From positions 2,666,001-2,730,000 of the forward strand of contig NZ_AP026678.1 of NCBI RefSeq assembly GCF_025998815.1: a DNA stretch of 64,000 bases, read 5' to 3'. This document shows, piece by piece, positions 16,745 to 24,434 of this stretch. Positions within the stretch are counted from its first letter, which is position 1, and every line of letters starts with the position of its first letter. The stretch is from Ignavibacterium sp. (GTDB lineage Bacteria > Bacteroidota > Ignavibacteria > Ignavibacteriales > Ignavibacteriaceae). The position numbers and the translations under genes are program-made. The notes beneath the pieces are model-generated. The model was not told the origin of the DNA, ran no database searches, and saw only the letters and a list, made by a program, of their open reading frames with translations.

Positions 16745-17437
16745 TTAAACTCCTGCTTCTTTCAAAACTTCATCTGTGATTTCTTCTCTGCCAACACGTT
16801 TGTATTGCGCGATAAGAGATTCTCTTTCAAGGTTTTTCTTTCTTTCGATATAAAGATTTGCAAATCCCATTAACAATCCGAGAGTCAGAAATGCACCTGC
16901 AGGTAAAATCATTATCAACCATGGCTCAAAACCGTTTGGTAAAATCTGATAGCCAAGTATTGTTCGCGAACCAATTAATTCTCTGATACTTCCAAGCACA
17001 AAAAGTGAAATTAAAAATCCCGCACCGTTTCCAAGTGCATCAAGAACAGATCTTAATGGATTATTCTTTGATGCGAATGCTTCTGCTCTGCCAAGGATAA
17101 TACAATTAACTACAATTAAAGGAATGAAAGGTCCGAGAGCTTTACTGAGTTCAACAAACTGAGCTTTCATAACCAAATCAACTATAGTTACAAATGTTGC
17201 AATGATAACGATATACGAAGCTATTCGAACCTGATTTGGAATCCATTTTCTTACAAGTGAAATAAGCAAACTTGAAAAGACAAGTACAAAAGTTGTAGCA
17301 AGTGCCATAGCAATTCCATTGATTGCAGAAACTGTTACTGCAAGCGTTGGGCACATTCCAAGAATTTGTTTGAATGTCGGATTTATTTCCCACAAACCTT
17401 TTGTGAATTCTTTAAGGAGCGAAACCTGTTTTTTCAT
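16745..17437 (-). CDS. rnfE: Rnf complex membrane subunit RnfE
   Basis: A 230-residue integral membrane subunit, paired with RnfA around the intramembrane iron-sulfur centre. Conserved Cys are in Leu-Gly-Met-Cys-Pro-Thr-Leu-Ala near residue 28 and Val-Asn-Cys-Ile-Ile-Leu-Gly-Arg-Ala-Glu-Ala near 111. Six helices are followed by a charged C-terminal tail. The start overlaps the end of rnfG by 4 bases. The Asn-Pro-Thr-Phe-Lys-Gln-Ile-Leu-Gly-Met-Cys-Pro leader is typical of RnfE/RsxE. Confidence 0.95.
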   Translation of the reverse strand: MKKQVSLLKEFTKGLWEINPTFKQILGMCPTLAVTVSAINGIAMALATTFVLVFSSLLISLVRKWIPNQVRIASYIVIIATFVTIVDLVMKAQFVELSKALGPFIPLIVVNCIILGRAEAFASKNNPLRSVLDALGNGAGFLISLFVLGSIRELIGSRTILGYQILPNGFEPWLIMILPAGAFLTLGLLMGFANLYIERKKNLERESLIAQYKRVGREEITDEVLKEAGV

Positions 17438-17997
17438 TTTGCTGCTCCTTTGTTTAATGATTCTCTCAACTTTGATATTCCTTCATTAACTATGTTAACA
17501 ACAGAACGGGATGAAATTGTTGCGCCGGTTATTGCCTGAACTTCATTTGGGTTTTCTGGTGGAATTCCTTTTACAAGTTTAATCGCTGGAACAGGAGTTA
17601 ATCCCTTGTATTGATCTTTATATGGTGGTTCAAGAATTTTTGTTCCAAGTCCCGGAGTTTCTGATTGCTCAAGAATTTCAATCGAAGTGATTTTATTTAA
17701 ATTCTCTGTAAGACCAATCATAATTTTTATTTTACCCTGAAATCCATTGCCGGAATAAACAAGCGAATAACCCAGTGAATTTTTTTGTTCATCATAGACT
17801 TTAAAAACCTCAAAACCATTTGCGTTCAGTTGTTCATAATTTTTTCCTTCCTGATGAACGAGAAAGATTGCTCTTTCAGTTTCAGCTTTCTGATTTAAAG
17901 CTATTTTGGGTGCAGCCCAGTTATTCACAAGTGATAATGATCCGCCCGCAATAATTCCTATTAGTGTAAGCGTTGCAACGATGTGAACTACTTTCAT
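17434..17997 (-). CDS. rnfG: Rnf complex flavoprotein subunit RnfG
   Basis: A 187-residue subunit with one N-terminal membrane helix (5-25) and a periplasmic FMN-binding domain. The flavin attachment motif Ile-Thr-Gly-Ala-Thr-Ile-Ser-Ser is near residues 158-165, the second Thr being the residue modified by ApbE, which is encoded downstream in the cluster. The conserved Glu-Thr-Pro-Gly-Leu-Gly is also present near residue 119. It overlaps rnfE and rnfD by 4 bases on either side, so the three are translationally coupled. Confidence 0.95.
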   Translation of the reverse strand: MKVVHIVATLTLIGIIAGGSLSLVNNWAAPKIALNQKAETERAIFLVHQEGKNYEQLNANGFEVFKVYDEQKNSLGYSLVYSGNGFQGKIKIMIGLTENLNKITSIEILEQSETPGLGTKILEPPYKDQYKGLTPVPAIKLVKGIPPENPNEVQAITGATISSRSVVNIVNEGISKLRESLNKGAAK

Positions 17998-18980
17998 TTC
18001 TTCACCTCTTTCTGCTCACCAAAAATTCTCGGTCTTGTGTAACGGTTAATAATCGGAACGAAAGCATTCATAAATAAAATTGAATACATAACTCCTTCTG
18101 GCAATCCACCAAATGTTCTTATTAGAATAAGCACCAATGAAATTCCCAAACCAAAAATCCACATTCCTTTTCCTGTGATTGGAGATGTTACCCAATCGGT
18201 TGCCATAAACATCGCACCGAAAAGAAAACTTCCGGCAAAGATTTGAAAAACAGGCGAAGGATATTGTTGCGGATTGATTATCCACAAAGCACCACCAAAC
18301 ACAAACATTCCAATAATCATTGAGATAGGAATTCTCCAGTTAACAATTCCAACAGCGATAAGAAAAATTCCACCAATCAAAACAGCGATTGCAGAAGTTT
18401 CACCCAAAGAACCACCAACATTTCCGATAGCAAGCGAATAAGTTTCTGTTAGAAGATTATCAAATTTGAATGCTGCTAATGGAGTTGCACTCGTAATTGA
18501 ATCAACTGCGTAGTTTGGTTTCGTCCAGGTTGTAATCTGCACCGGAAAAGCTGCCTGTAAAAATGCTCTTCCAACAAGAGCGGGATTGAAAATATTATAG
18601 CCAATTCCACCAAAAATTTGTTTGCCCAATCCGATTGCAACAACAGAACCAATAGCTGTTGCTGATAAAGAAAAATTTGGCGGAAGTGTTAACGAAAGTA
18701 ACAATCCTGTCAGTGCAGCGCTGCCATCAAACAAAGTTACTTTCTTTTTTCTTATTGCCTGTATTGCAGCTTCAGTTCCAACTGCGAATAAAACTGCTAC
18801 AAGCATTATCAGAATTTGTTGAATTCCAAAAAAGATTAATGCCGATGCAATGCAAGGAACTAAAGCAAGATTAACGAACCACATCACCTTTGCAGTTGAC
18901 CATTGAGAATGCAAGTGTGGCGATGTAGTTAAATCAAAATACACTTTTTGTTTTGGTTCTACTGTAATTGTTGTTTCCAT
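17994..18980 (-). CDS. rnfD: Rnf complex membrane flavoprotein subunit RnfD
   Basis: A 328-residue membrane subunit with about ten helices. It carries the second covalent FMN on the Thr of Thr-Ser-Ala-Thr-Pro-Leu near residue 167, the RnfD/NqrB version of the ApbE target motif. Also visible: Asp-Gly-Ser-Ala-Ala-Leu-Thr-Gly-Leu-Leu-Leu-Ser-Leu-Thr-Leu-Pro-Pro and Asn-Ile-Phe-Asn-Pro-Ala-Leu-Val-Gly-Arg-Ala-Phe, strongly conserved in the family. Opens with a 20-residue cytoplasmic leader. Its stop overlaps rnfG; upstream, an 82-base palindromic gap separates it from rnfC. Confidence 0.95.
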   Translation of the reverse strand: METTITVEPKQKVYFDLTTSPHLHSQWSTAKVMWFVNLALVPCIASALIFFGIQQILIMLVAVLFAVGTEAAIQAIRKKKVTLFDGSAALTGLLLSLTLPPNFSLSATAIGSVVAIGLGKQIFGGIGYNIFNPALVGRAFLQAAFPVQITTWTKPNYAVDSITSATPLAAFKFDNLLTETYSLAIGNVGGSLGETSAIAVLIGGIFLIAVGIVNWRIPISMIIGMFVFGGALWIINPQQYPSPVFQIFAGSFLFGAMFMATDWVTSPITGKGMWIFGLGISLVLILIRTFGGLPEGVMYSILFMNAFVPIINRYTRPRIFGEQKEVKK

Positions 18981-18985
18981 AATTC

Positions 18986-19062
18986 TTTCTTAGTGTTTCT
19001 TGTGCGCTAAGTGTCTAAGTGGTAAAAAAACTTTACCACTGAGCTACTAAGAACACTCAGGT
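18986..19062. repeat. Inverted repeat between rnfC and rnfD
   Basis: GTGGTAAA...TTTACCAC arms sit inside the longer dyad CTTAGTGTTTCTTG.../...AAGAACACTCAG. Repeats beginning CTAAGTG/CACTTAG are dispersed in related genomes. It fills the only sizeable gap in the rnfCDGEA block and may cause partial transcript attenuation or processing after rnfC. Confidence 0.65.
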
Positions 19063-20397
19063 TCACTTAGTCGTAGCTCTTTCCTTTTGCATTTGTAAAA
19101 CTTTTTGTTTGCCTAATCTTATCCATTGAACCAAAGGAATATTTGCCGGACAAGTGAAAGCACAGGTTCCGCATTCCATACAAACAGTAATTCCTATTCC
19201 TTCTGCATCTTCATATCTTTTTAACTGAGTATATCGCGCAAGTTTTGTTGGCATAAGGTTTAATGGACAAGCATCAACACATTGACCACATCTTAAGCAT
19301 GGAGTTTCTTCGCTTTCGGTGGCTTCTTTTTTTGTAAGCACAAGTATTCCCGAAGTTGCTTTCATAACCGGTGCTTGTAAATCATACTGAGCAATACCCA
19401 TCATCGGACCGCCTACAATAATTTTCACAGCGTCTTCAGTTACTCCACCACAAAACTCAATTATATTTTGAATCGCTGTACCAACAGGTACATACAAATT
19501 CTTTGGTTGACGAATTCCCAATCCGGAGACAGTTAAAGCTGCGTGAGTGAGCGGTTCACCTTTTACAACTGCGTCGTGAATTGCAATTGCTGTTCCGATA
19601 TTCTGAATTACCGCTCCAACATCCATTGGTAATTTTCCCGGTGGAACTTCTTTTCCTGTTACAGCTTTTATTAACATCTTCTCAGCGCCTTGCGGATATT
19701 TTGTCTTTAGAGATACAACTTCAATTCCTTCTTCGTATTCAACTTTGTGCGAGAGAATTTTAATTGCTTCGGGTTTGTTATCTTCAATTCCAATTACTCC
19801 GCGTTTTACTCCGAGTGCTTTCATTATCAATTTTAATCCGGATATTAAATCATCAGGTCGTTCAATCATAAATCTGTAATCGCGTGTTAAATAAGGTTCG
19901 CATTCACAACCGTTGATGATTACTACATCAATCACTTTATCTTTAGGTGGAGAAAGTTTAACATAAGTCGGAAATGCAGCGCCACCCTGACCAACAATTC
20001 CGGCTTCGGCAACTCTTTGTCTTATTTCATCGGGAGTAATTGTTTCGGGATCTAATGGTGGAAAAGTAAATTTTTTATCAACGGAATTTTCCGATGCTTT
20101 AATTACAATTGAATCTTTCGGAAATCCAAGCGGAGTAACTTCCTTTCCGATGCTTAAAACTTTTCCGTTAACTGATGAATGAATTGGCGCGGATATAAAT
20201 CCATCTGGCTGAGCAACAAGCTGACCAAGAATTACTTCATCACCTTTTTTTACTAATGGTTTTGCTTCTTTGCCGAGATGCTGTGAGAGAGGAAGAATTA
20301 TTTCATCCGGAGCTGGAAAATATTCAAAAGGAAGATGCTCGGTTAGTTCTTTGTATTCTTTTGGATGAACACCACCACGAAATGTTTTTGATGACAT
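19063..20397 (-). CDS. rnfC: Rnf complex NADH-binding subunit RnfC
   Basis: A 444-residue peripheral subunit that carries the NAD(H) site, FMN and two 4Fe-4S clusters. N-terminal part: Phe-Arg-Gly-Gly-Val-His-Pro-Lys-Glu, the RnfC opening. Core: the Rossmann-like segment Gly-Gln-Gly-Gly-Ala-Ala-Phe-Pro-Thr-Tyr-Val-Lys, shared with NuoF-type proteins. C-terminal clusters: Cys-Leu-Arg-Cys-Gly-Gln-Cys-Val-Asp-Ala-Cys-Pro and Cys-Met-Glu-Cys-Gly-Thr-Cys-Ala-Phe-Thr-Cys-Pro. ATG 20397 is preferred to the longer frame (20436), since family homology starts at once after it. It is the first gene of the cluster; the promoter must lie in 20,398-20,800. Confidence 0.95.
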   Translation of the reverse strand: MSSKTFRGGVHPKEYKELTEHLPFEYFPAPDEIILPLSQHLGKEAKPLVKKGDEVILGQLVAQPDGFISAPIHSSVNGKVLSIGKEVTPLGFPKDSIVIKASENSVDKKFTFPPLDPETITPDEIRQRVAEAGIVGQGGAAFPTYVKLSPPKDKVIDVVIINGCECEPYLTRDYRFMIERPDDLISGLKLIMKALGVKRGVIGIEDNKPEAIKILSHKVEYEEGIEVVSLKTKYPQGAEKMLIKAVTGKEVPPGKLPMDVGAVIQNIGTAIAIHDAVVKGEPLTHAALTVSGLGIRQPKNLYVPVGTAIQNIIEFCGGVTEDAVKIIVGGPMMGIAQYDLQAPVMKATSGILVLTKKEATESEETPCLRCGQCVDACPLNLMPTKLARYTQLKRYEDAEGIGITVCMECGTCAFTCPANIPLVQWIRLGKQKVLQMQKERATTK

Positions 20398-20436
20398 AAA
20401 CTCTTTATATAGTTTCTGAATAACAAATGTGAACAC

Positions 20437-20803
20437 ATTAAAAGTGCGCGCTCTGTTTTTTCAGAATTTGTGCCACCTGAAAAAATTTTTTATTTGAGTT
20501 TAATTCAAAATTATTGAGTTAAAGATTGTTAATTATGAAATGAATTTTTCAAATGATGGAAATCGCATTATTGATTTTAGGAAAATTGATTTGTGATTAT
20601 TGTACCTGGAAACAAACTCATAAGTAAGAACTAATAAATGCTATCTTATAAAATTGTATTTGGAAAGTGGAGCACACTTCAGTTTATATAGTGAAAGCAG
20701 TTATCCATTTTTAACTTATTTAAAGAACTTTTTGAGACTTATGTCCCTTTAAATTTTTATGCCCTATTGCCTGCCCCTTTGGGGACTTTTTACTTTTTAA
20801 GCG
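20437..20803. other. Non-coding gap between rnfC and the integron remnant
   Basis: About 370 AT-rich bases without a credible gene on either strand. It should contain the rnfC promoter (minus strand) near 20,440-20,550 and the tail of the last cassette's recombination site. A short CCCC-TTT-GGGG hairpin lies at about 20773-20784. No perfect promoter boxes could be named by eye. Confidence 0.5.
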
Positions 20804-20810
20804 GTTAGGT
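20804..20810 (-). other. attC-like core site (RYYYAAC type) behind second cassette gene
   Basis: On the minus strand ACCTAAC follows the stop codon of the second cassette gene by 8 bases; it matches the integron 1R core consensus RYYYAAC exactly, and GTTAGGT on the plus strand matches GTTRRRY. No good partner core was found further along, so this end of the attC site appears lost. Confidence 0.4.
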
Positions 20811-20818
20811 GGTTTTTA

Positions 20819-21484
20819 TTACTCATCTTGATACTGAACATTGGTTATCTTCATTTCGCCATCAATTAACTTTTGGGTTGTAACTTTAATTCGCCATTTA
20901 TCATTAGTAATTTCTTGTTCAGCATTAGTTTCTTCAATTAATACTAAATGATTTTCATCAATTTTGTATACTGAAATAGTAAAACACAATCCTCCACACC
21001 CATCACGACAAGTTGAGATTATGGTTCTTGACGTAGAGTCCAAGACTACTTCACAAGAGAGTAGACCCGAAAATTCATCACTAAGTTCATATAAATGTGT
21101 TTGAGGGTTGTATATCCAATAATCATATAATGCTTGTGCTTTTACATCTCTATATGTAACCAAGCTAATATCTTTATACCCATCAAAATTAAAATCATTG
21201 AAAATAATGTCTGGCCAAAAATTAGAGTAATCAGACGTATCAACAATTTCCTGAGAAAGTGAGCTATCCTTAAAATTAAAAATTGATATCTTATAAATAT
21301 TCGTTCGTTTATTTTCATCTTTTGTTTTTAAAATAGTGAACTTTCCAATAACAGGAGATAAATTAGAATGGATATTAAAAATGTATGACGAATCATAAAT
21401 TAGCGCGTAATCTTTTTGAGCTAATAATTCAATTGGTAACAAAAGACTTATAAAAAGAAGAAAGTTAAATATGTTGATTAGCAT
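20819..21484 (-). CDS. Cassette-type secreted protein, XAC2610-like
   Basis: A 221-residue protein from ATG 21484, with a signal peptide (Met-Leu-Ile-Asn, hydrophobic, cleavage near Leu-Leu-Ala-Gln, residue 23). The mature part resembles XAC2610-related exported proteins: Phe-Asn-Asp-Phe-Asn-Phe-Asp-Gly-Tyr-Lys-Asp-Ile is a calcium-binding-like Asp motif typical of that family, followed by Tyr-Asp-Tyr-Trp-Ile-Tyr-Asn-Pro. A Cys cluster (Cys-Arg-Asp-Gly-Cys-Gly-Gly-Leu-Cys) lies about 40 residues later. Function is unknown; the founding protein is thought to act as an enzyme inhibitor. The frame extends upstream into the attC-like element, but that leader has no signal-peptide logic. Bounded on both sides by integron-like core sites, it reads as a gene cassette. 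Confidence 0.65.
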   Translation of the reverse strand: MLINIFNFLLFISLLLPIELLAQKDYALIYDSSYIFNIHSNLSPVIGKFTILKTKDENKRTNIYKISIFNFKDSSLSQEIVDTSDYSNFWPDIIFNDFNFDGYKDISLVTYRDVKAQALYDYWIYNPQTHLYELSDEFSGLLSCEVVLDSTSRTIISTCRDGCGGLCFTISVYKIDENHLVLIEETNAEQEITNDKWRIKVTTQKLIDGEMKITNVQYQDE

Positions 21485-21496
21485 ACCTTTTAAACC

Positions 21497-21717
21497 ACAT
21501 AACGGCATTGCCGATAACCCGCTGCCCATCCGTTAGCTAACGGACAACAATAACACATTTATTAAATAACTTTTTAATTAAAACAAACTTACATTTACAA
21601 ACAACGTTAAACAACAAAGCCAAAACGTAATTACAAACTTTTAAATTGCACAAATGCCAAACCTGCCTGCCGGCAGGCAGGTGCGAAAACGTTGTCGGCT
21701 TGATGCACTTGTTATAC
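21497..21717 (-). other. attC-like recombination site between two cassette genes
   Basis: Read on the minus strand the element starts GTATAAC (21711-21717), continues AAGTGCATCAAGCCGAC, and ends CGGCAATGCC-GTTATGT (21497-21503). Both ends resemble integron core sites (GTATAAC / GTTATGT, each one base off consensus) and are inverted relative to each other. At 221 bases it is longer than most attC sites; a perfect 22-bp palindrome (ACCTGCCTGCC/GGCAGGCAGGT, 21661-21682), a dispersed repeat in this bacterial group, sits inside and may be an insertion. The first base after the stop of one cassette gene and 13 bases before the start of the other fit the cassette layout. Confidence 0.45.
21661..21682. 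repeat. Perfect 22-bp GC-rich palindrome
   Basis: ACCTGCCTGCC/GGCAGGCAGGT is completely self-complementary and much richer in GC than its surroundings. It belongs to a well-known dispersed palindrome in Bacteroidota-type genomes and interrupts the attC-like element. Confidence 0.75.
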
Positions 21718-21721
21718 ACGA

Positions 21722-22522
21722 CTAATATTTAATCTCATAATTTTCTAATATATAATTTATCCAAGGTGGATTCATATATCTAACCATTCCAATCCCTCTT
21801 TGAAATGTAATATCAAAATCACCGTCCAAAGCGTATCTTAATCTATAGTAGAATTTCTTTAAATCATCATTCGATTCATATAGATAACTATCGTAAATAT
21901 TAGTGCTATATAAGGTGCACCTCTTAAAAATAAATTCTTGATTAATCACTGATAAAAAAGGAGCAAGTAATTGTTTTTCATTGCAACTGTACTCATAAAG
22001 AGTATCTGATTTAATTTGGCGCAGATATATGTACTTTGATGTATCATTAAAATGAGGTGCGAATTCAGCATATAAAAATCTATAATATATTTCATTATCT
22101 ATCTGCACAGAATCAATAACTTCAATAAATAATTCATAATTACTATGAGGTTCTTTGTAAAACCACTTATTGCCAATATTACAAGGGTAAAAAGAGTTGC
22201 TTCTAAGTAAAAGAGAAATATTAACAATAATATTTTTATCAATAATGAGCAAAGTATCCAATGGAATGTATCTCGGATGAGTGAGAGTAAGCAAACTTTG
22301 ACCAGCTTTTATACTATCAAATCTGAAATATCCATTACTATCACTTAAACAAGTTAATAATCCTAAAAATACTTCAACACCTTGCAATTGGACACCCTCA
22401 AAATAGATATTTCCTTCAACAGAATAGTAATGCTCTTCTTCAATTATAGGGCTTTTTATGGTTTCGTTACATCCTACTATCAGTATCAAACCCAAACAAT
22501 AAATAATAATTTTGCTCTTCAT
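21722..22522 (-). CDS. Cassette-type lipoprotein with carboxypeptidase-regulatory-like domain
   Basis: A 266-residue predicted lipoprotein: signal with lipobox Leu-Ile-Val-Gly-Cys18. Residues about 33-105 form a carboxypeptidase-regulatory-like (transthyretin-type) beta-sandwich, seen from Val-Glu-Gly-Asn-Ile-Tyr-Phe-Glu-Gly-Val, Gly-Tyr-Phe-Arg-Phe-Asp-Ser-Ile-Lys-Ala-Gly and the closing His-Pro-Arg-Tyr-Ile-Pro-Leu-Asp. The C-terminal 150 residues, rich in Tyr and aromatic strands, are not recognised. It directly follows the integrase remnant and is flanked by GTTATAC core-like sites (22541-22547 and 21711-21717), so it looks like the first cassette of a small integron. Surface-exposed location is likely; function unknown. 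Confidence 0.7.
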   Translation of the reverse strand: MKSKIIIYCLGLILIVGCNETIKSPIIEEEHYYSVEGNIYFEGVQLQGVEVFLGLLTCLSDSNGYFRFDSIKAGQSLLTLTHPRYIPLDTLLIIDKNIIVNISLLLRSNSFYPCNIGNKWFYKEPHSNYELFIEVIDSVQIDNEIYYRFLYAEFAPHFNDTSKYIYLRQIKSDTLYEYSCNEKQLLAPFLSVINQEFIFKRCTLYSTNIYDSYLYESNDDLKKFYYRLRYALDGDFDITFQRGIGMVRYMNPPWINYILENYEIKY

Positions 22523-22540
22523 ACTAAGCTTAATTTGAGT

Positions 22541-22558
22541 GTATAACTATTATTTAAC
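22541..22558 (-). other. Putative integron insertion point before first cassette
   Basis: On the minus strand GGGTTAAATAATAGTTATAC precedes the first cassette gene: GTTAAAT (22552-22558) fits the GTTRRRY core exactly and GTTATAC (22541-22547) repeats the core found at the end of that cassette. The spot is 18-24 bases before the start codon at 22522, as expected if the cassette was inserted at G/TTATAC next to attI. Confidence 0.4.
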
Positions 22559-22676
22559 CCGCCAAAATTCCGTATAGTATGCATGGCGGTTCTGCATACT
22601 ATATTCTAACGAAAACTTTATTTTTTATTGTTTTTCAAATACTTTCACTTAAATTTTCCGTATAGTCAACACCCTA

Positions 22677-22991
22677 TTATAAAATACTATCAAGCGGACT
22701 CCTTACTCCCTTAAATTTATTCATAACGTGAGTATAAACCATAGTTGTTCTTATAGATTTATGTCCAAGCAATTCTTGTATTGTTTTTATGTCTTGTCCC
22801 ATTTCATTGAAATGTCTTTTATTGTTGAAAAGAATAAATCTCTTTATCCAACTTATATATGCCTCTTCAGTCTTTGAACTATAGTGATTTACTCGTATTA
22901 CATTTATTACCTGCTCGGGTAACTTCGGTTTGCTTTTAAGTACTGAATTGTTGCCGGAGGTTGAAAAAATATTTTGTCTTATTCCCTGCAA
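22677..22991 (-). pseudogene. intI: Integron integrase remnant with in-frame internal deletion
   Basis: A 104-codon frame encoding the two ends of an integron tyrosine recombinase. The N-terminal part ([11 protein letters not shown], then [11 protein letters not shown]) is the SAM-like core-binding domain of IntI. At Glu-Met-Gly it jumps directly to [12 protein letters not shown], the C-terminal catalytic end, with Met-Val-Tyr-Thr-His-Val carrying the nucleophile Tyr and a final Gly-Val-Arg-Ser-Pro-Leu-Asp. Compared with the usual 320-340 residues about 200 are missing, including the first catalytic Arg and the His-x-x-Arg box, so it cannot be active. The junction is near 22797. No ATG opens the frame (TTG 22991 or upstream codons to 23018). 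It points the same way as the two cassettes, with its 3' end towards them. Confidence 0.85.
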
Positions 22992-23089
22992 AAGTATTCT
23001 TTCTTTTTCTGCTTGAACTTAAAAAAATAATTGTGTTAAGTCAATATACTCTTTCAAAATTGTTATTTGTCTAAAGGCAAGTAAAGTTG

Positions 23090-23230
23090 GATAAACAAAT
23101 TGGTTCATTTGTTCGTAATTCTAATTGTGCCGGCATTTATGCTGGTGAGAATATAATCCCGGAAATTACTCCGGGCTTTAGCCCAATCAATAAAAGTAAT
23201 TGGACTAAAGTTTTATGCTTATCGTGATGA
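23090..23230. repeat. Partial first unit of the composite palindrome array
   Basis: Carries the modules TAATTGTGCCGGCATTTATGC, GGGCTTTAGCCC and TTGGACTAAAGT in the same order as the later copies, but lacks the CCACGCTC and CTACCGAAGG modules. It then changes into a TCTCCCCCGACAAGTCGGAG dyad. Confidence 0.6.
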
Positions 23231-23340
23231 AAGATTTCTCCCCCGACAAGTCGGAGTCGAAATGACAATTGATCAATTTCTAATTTTCACTAAAGAAAGC
23301 AGACATTCATTCAAAAGTAAAGGTTAAACTTTCAGGTAAA

Positions 23341-24160
23341 TCAGGAATTGGGAATGATAAATTGATTTATTCATTGATACTTCTAATTGCACCGGTATTT
23401 ATGCCGGTGAGAATAAATCCCAGAAAATACTCCGTGCTTTAGCCCAATAAACAATAAAAGTATTTGGACTAAAGTCCATATTATTAGAGTTTACTTTTTC
23501 CACGCTCTGAAGAGCGTGGCAATTAAATTTATTATAATTTTTTATTCATCTTTACCTACCGAAGGTAGGAATTCAGCTTTGCTAACTGAAAGCAAGCATT
23601 TATTCAAAATTGAGGATTTCTCTTTACAATAAATCGGGAATTGGGAATGACAAATTGATTTATTCATTGATACTTCTAATTGCGCCGGCATTTATGCCGG
23701 TGAGAATAAATCCCAGAAAATACTCCTGGCTTTAGCCTAATGAACAATAAAAGTATTTGGACTAAAGTCCATATAATTTGAGTTAACATTTTGTCCACGC
23801 TCTGAAGAGCGTGGCAATTAATTTTATTTTAATTTTTTATTCATCTTTACCTACCGAAGGTATGAATTCAGCTGTGCTAACGGAACGCAAGCATTCATTC
23901 AAAATTGAGGATTTCTCTTTCCAATAAATCAGGAATTGGGAATGATAAATTGATTTATTAATTGATACTTCTAATTGCACCGGCATTTCTGCCGGTGAAA
24001 ATATAATTCCAGAAAATACTCTTTGCTTTAGCCCAATAATCAATAAAAGTATTTGGACTAAAGTCCATATAATTTGAGTTAACATTTTGTCCACGCTCTG
24101 AAGAGCGTGGCAATTAATTTTATTTTAATTTTTTATTCATCTTTACCTACCGAAGGTAGG
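23341..24160. repeat. Tandem array of about 294-bp units made of four palindromes
   Basis: Three direct copies begin with TCAGGAATTGGGAATGA or a close variant at 23341, 23634 and 23929 (spacings 293 and 295); the last is cut at about 24160. Each unit contains in order: ACCGGCATTTATGCCGGT; GCTTTAGCC plus TGGACTAAAGTCCA; CCACGCTCTGAAGAGCGTGG; and CCTACCGAAGGTAGG. Copies differ by scattered substitutions, some of them compensated within arms (for example ACCGG/CCGGT against GCCGG/CCGGT). The unit thus packages several dispersed intergenic palindromes of this genome type into one larger repeat. Confidence 0.85.
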
Positions 24161-24434
24161 CATCCGGTTTTATGCTAATCATTTTGAAAGATTTCTCCTC
24201 CGATAAATCGGACTCGAAATGACAATTTATTATAATTCAAACATTCAACTTTGTTTACCGAAGGCAGGCATTCAACTTTACCTACCGAAGGTGGGAATTC
24301 AATAATTCTCTTTTGAATTATTTCACCGCTCATTTAATTAATTCATTTTTTGGTTACAATTCTTTTTAGATTGCTTTCCAAAAAATTTTTATTTAATGAA
24401 TCCCTAGAAAAGTTTAAAAGGTTTACCGCACGAT

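Larger units (their letters stand above)
22992..24434. other. 1.4-kb non-coding region filled by palindrome arrays
   Basis: No credible gene was found on either strand. From about 23,090 to 24,160 it holds one partial and three fuller copies of a composite repeat (separate entries). From 24,170 to 24,310 are single repeat modules: a TCTCCTCCGATAAATCGGA dyad and CTACCGAAGG-type units followed by GGCATTCAA. Confidence 0.7.

Noticed and set aside
21537-21719. A 60-codon minus-strand frame between the two cassette genes
   Set aside because: It lies entirely within the attC-like element, and part of it is the translation of the GGCAGGCAGG palindrome; no ribosome site or protein signal.
23837-24094. 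An 85-codon minus-strand frame in the palindrome array
   Set aside because: It runs across repeat units and has no conserved features; copies in neighbouring units are not open in the same way.
23341-24160. A CRISPR array
   Set aside because: Repeats are about 294 bases with internal palindromes and no 25-40-base repeat/spacer alternation; no cas genes nearby.
554-24407. Genome-wide reassignment of TAG
   Set aside because: TAG ends several ordinary genes in the window (for example at 7377-7379 and 33749-33751), so the two internal amber codons are better explained singly.
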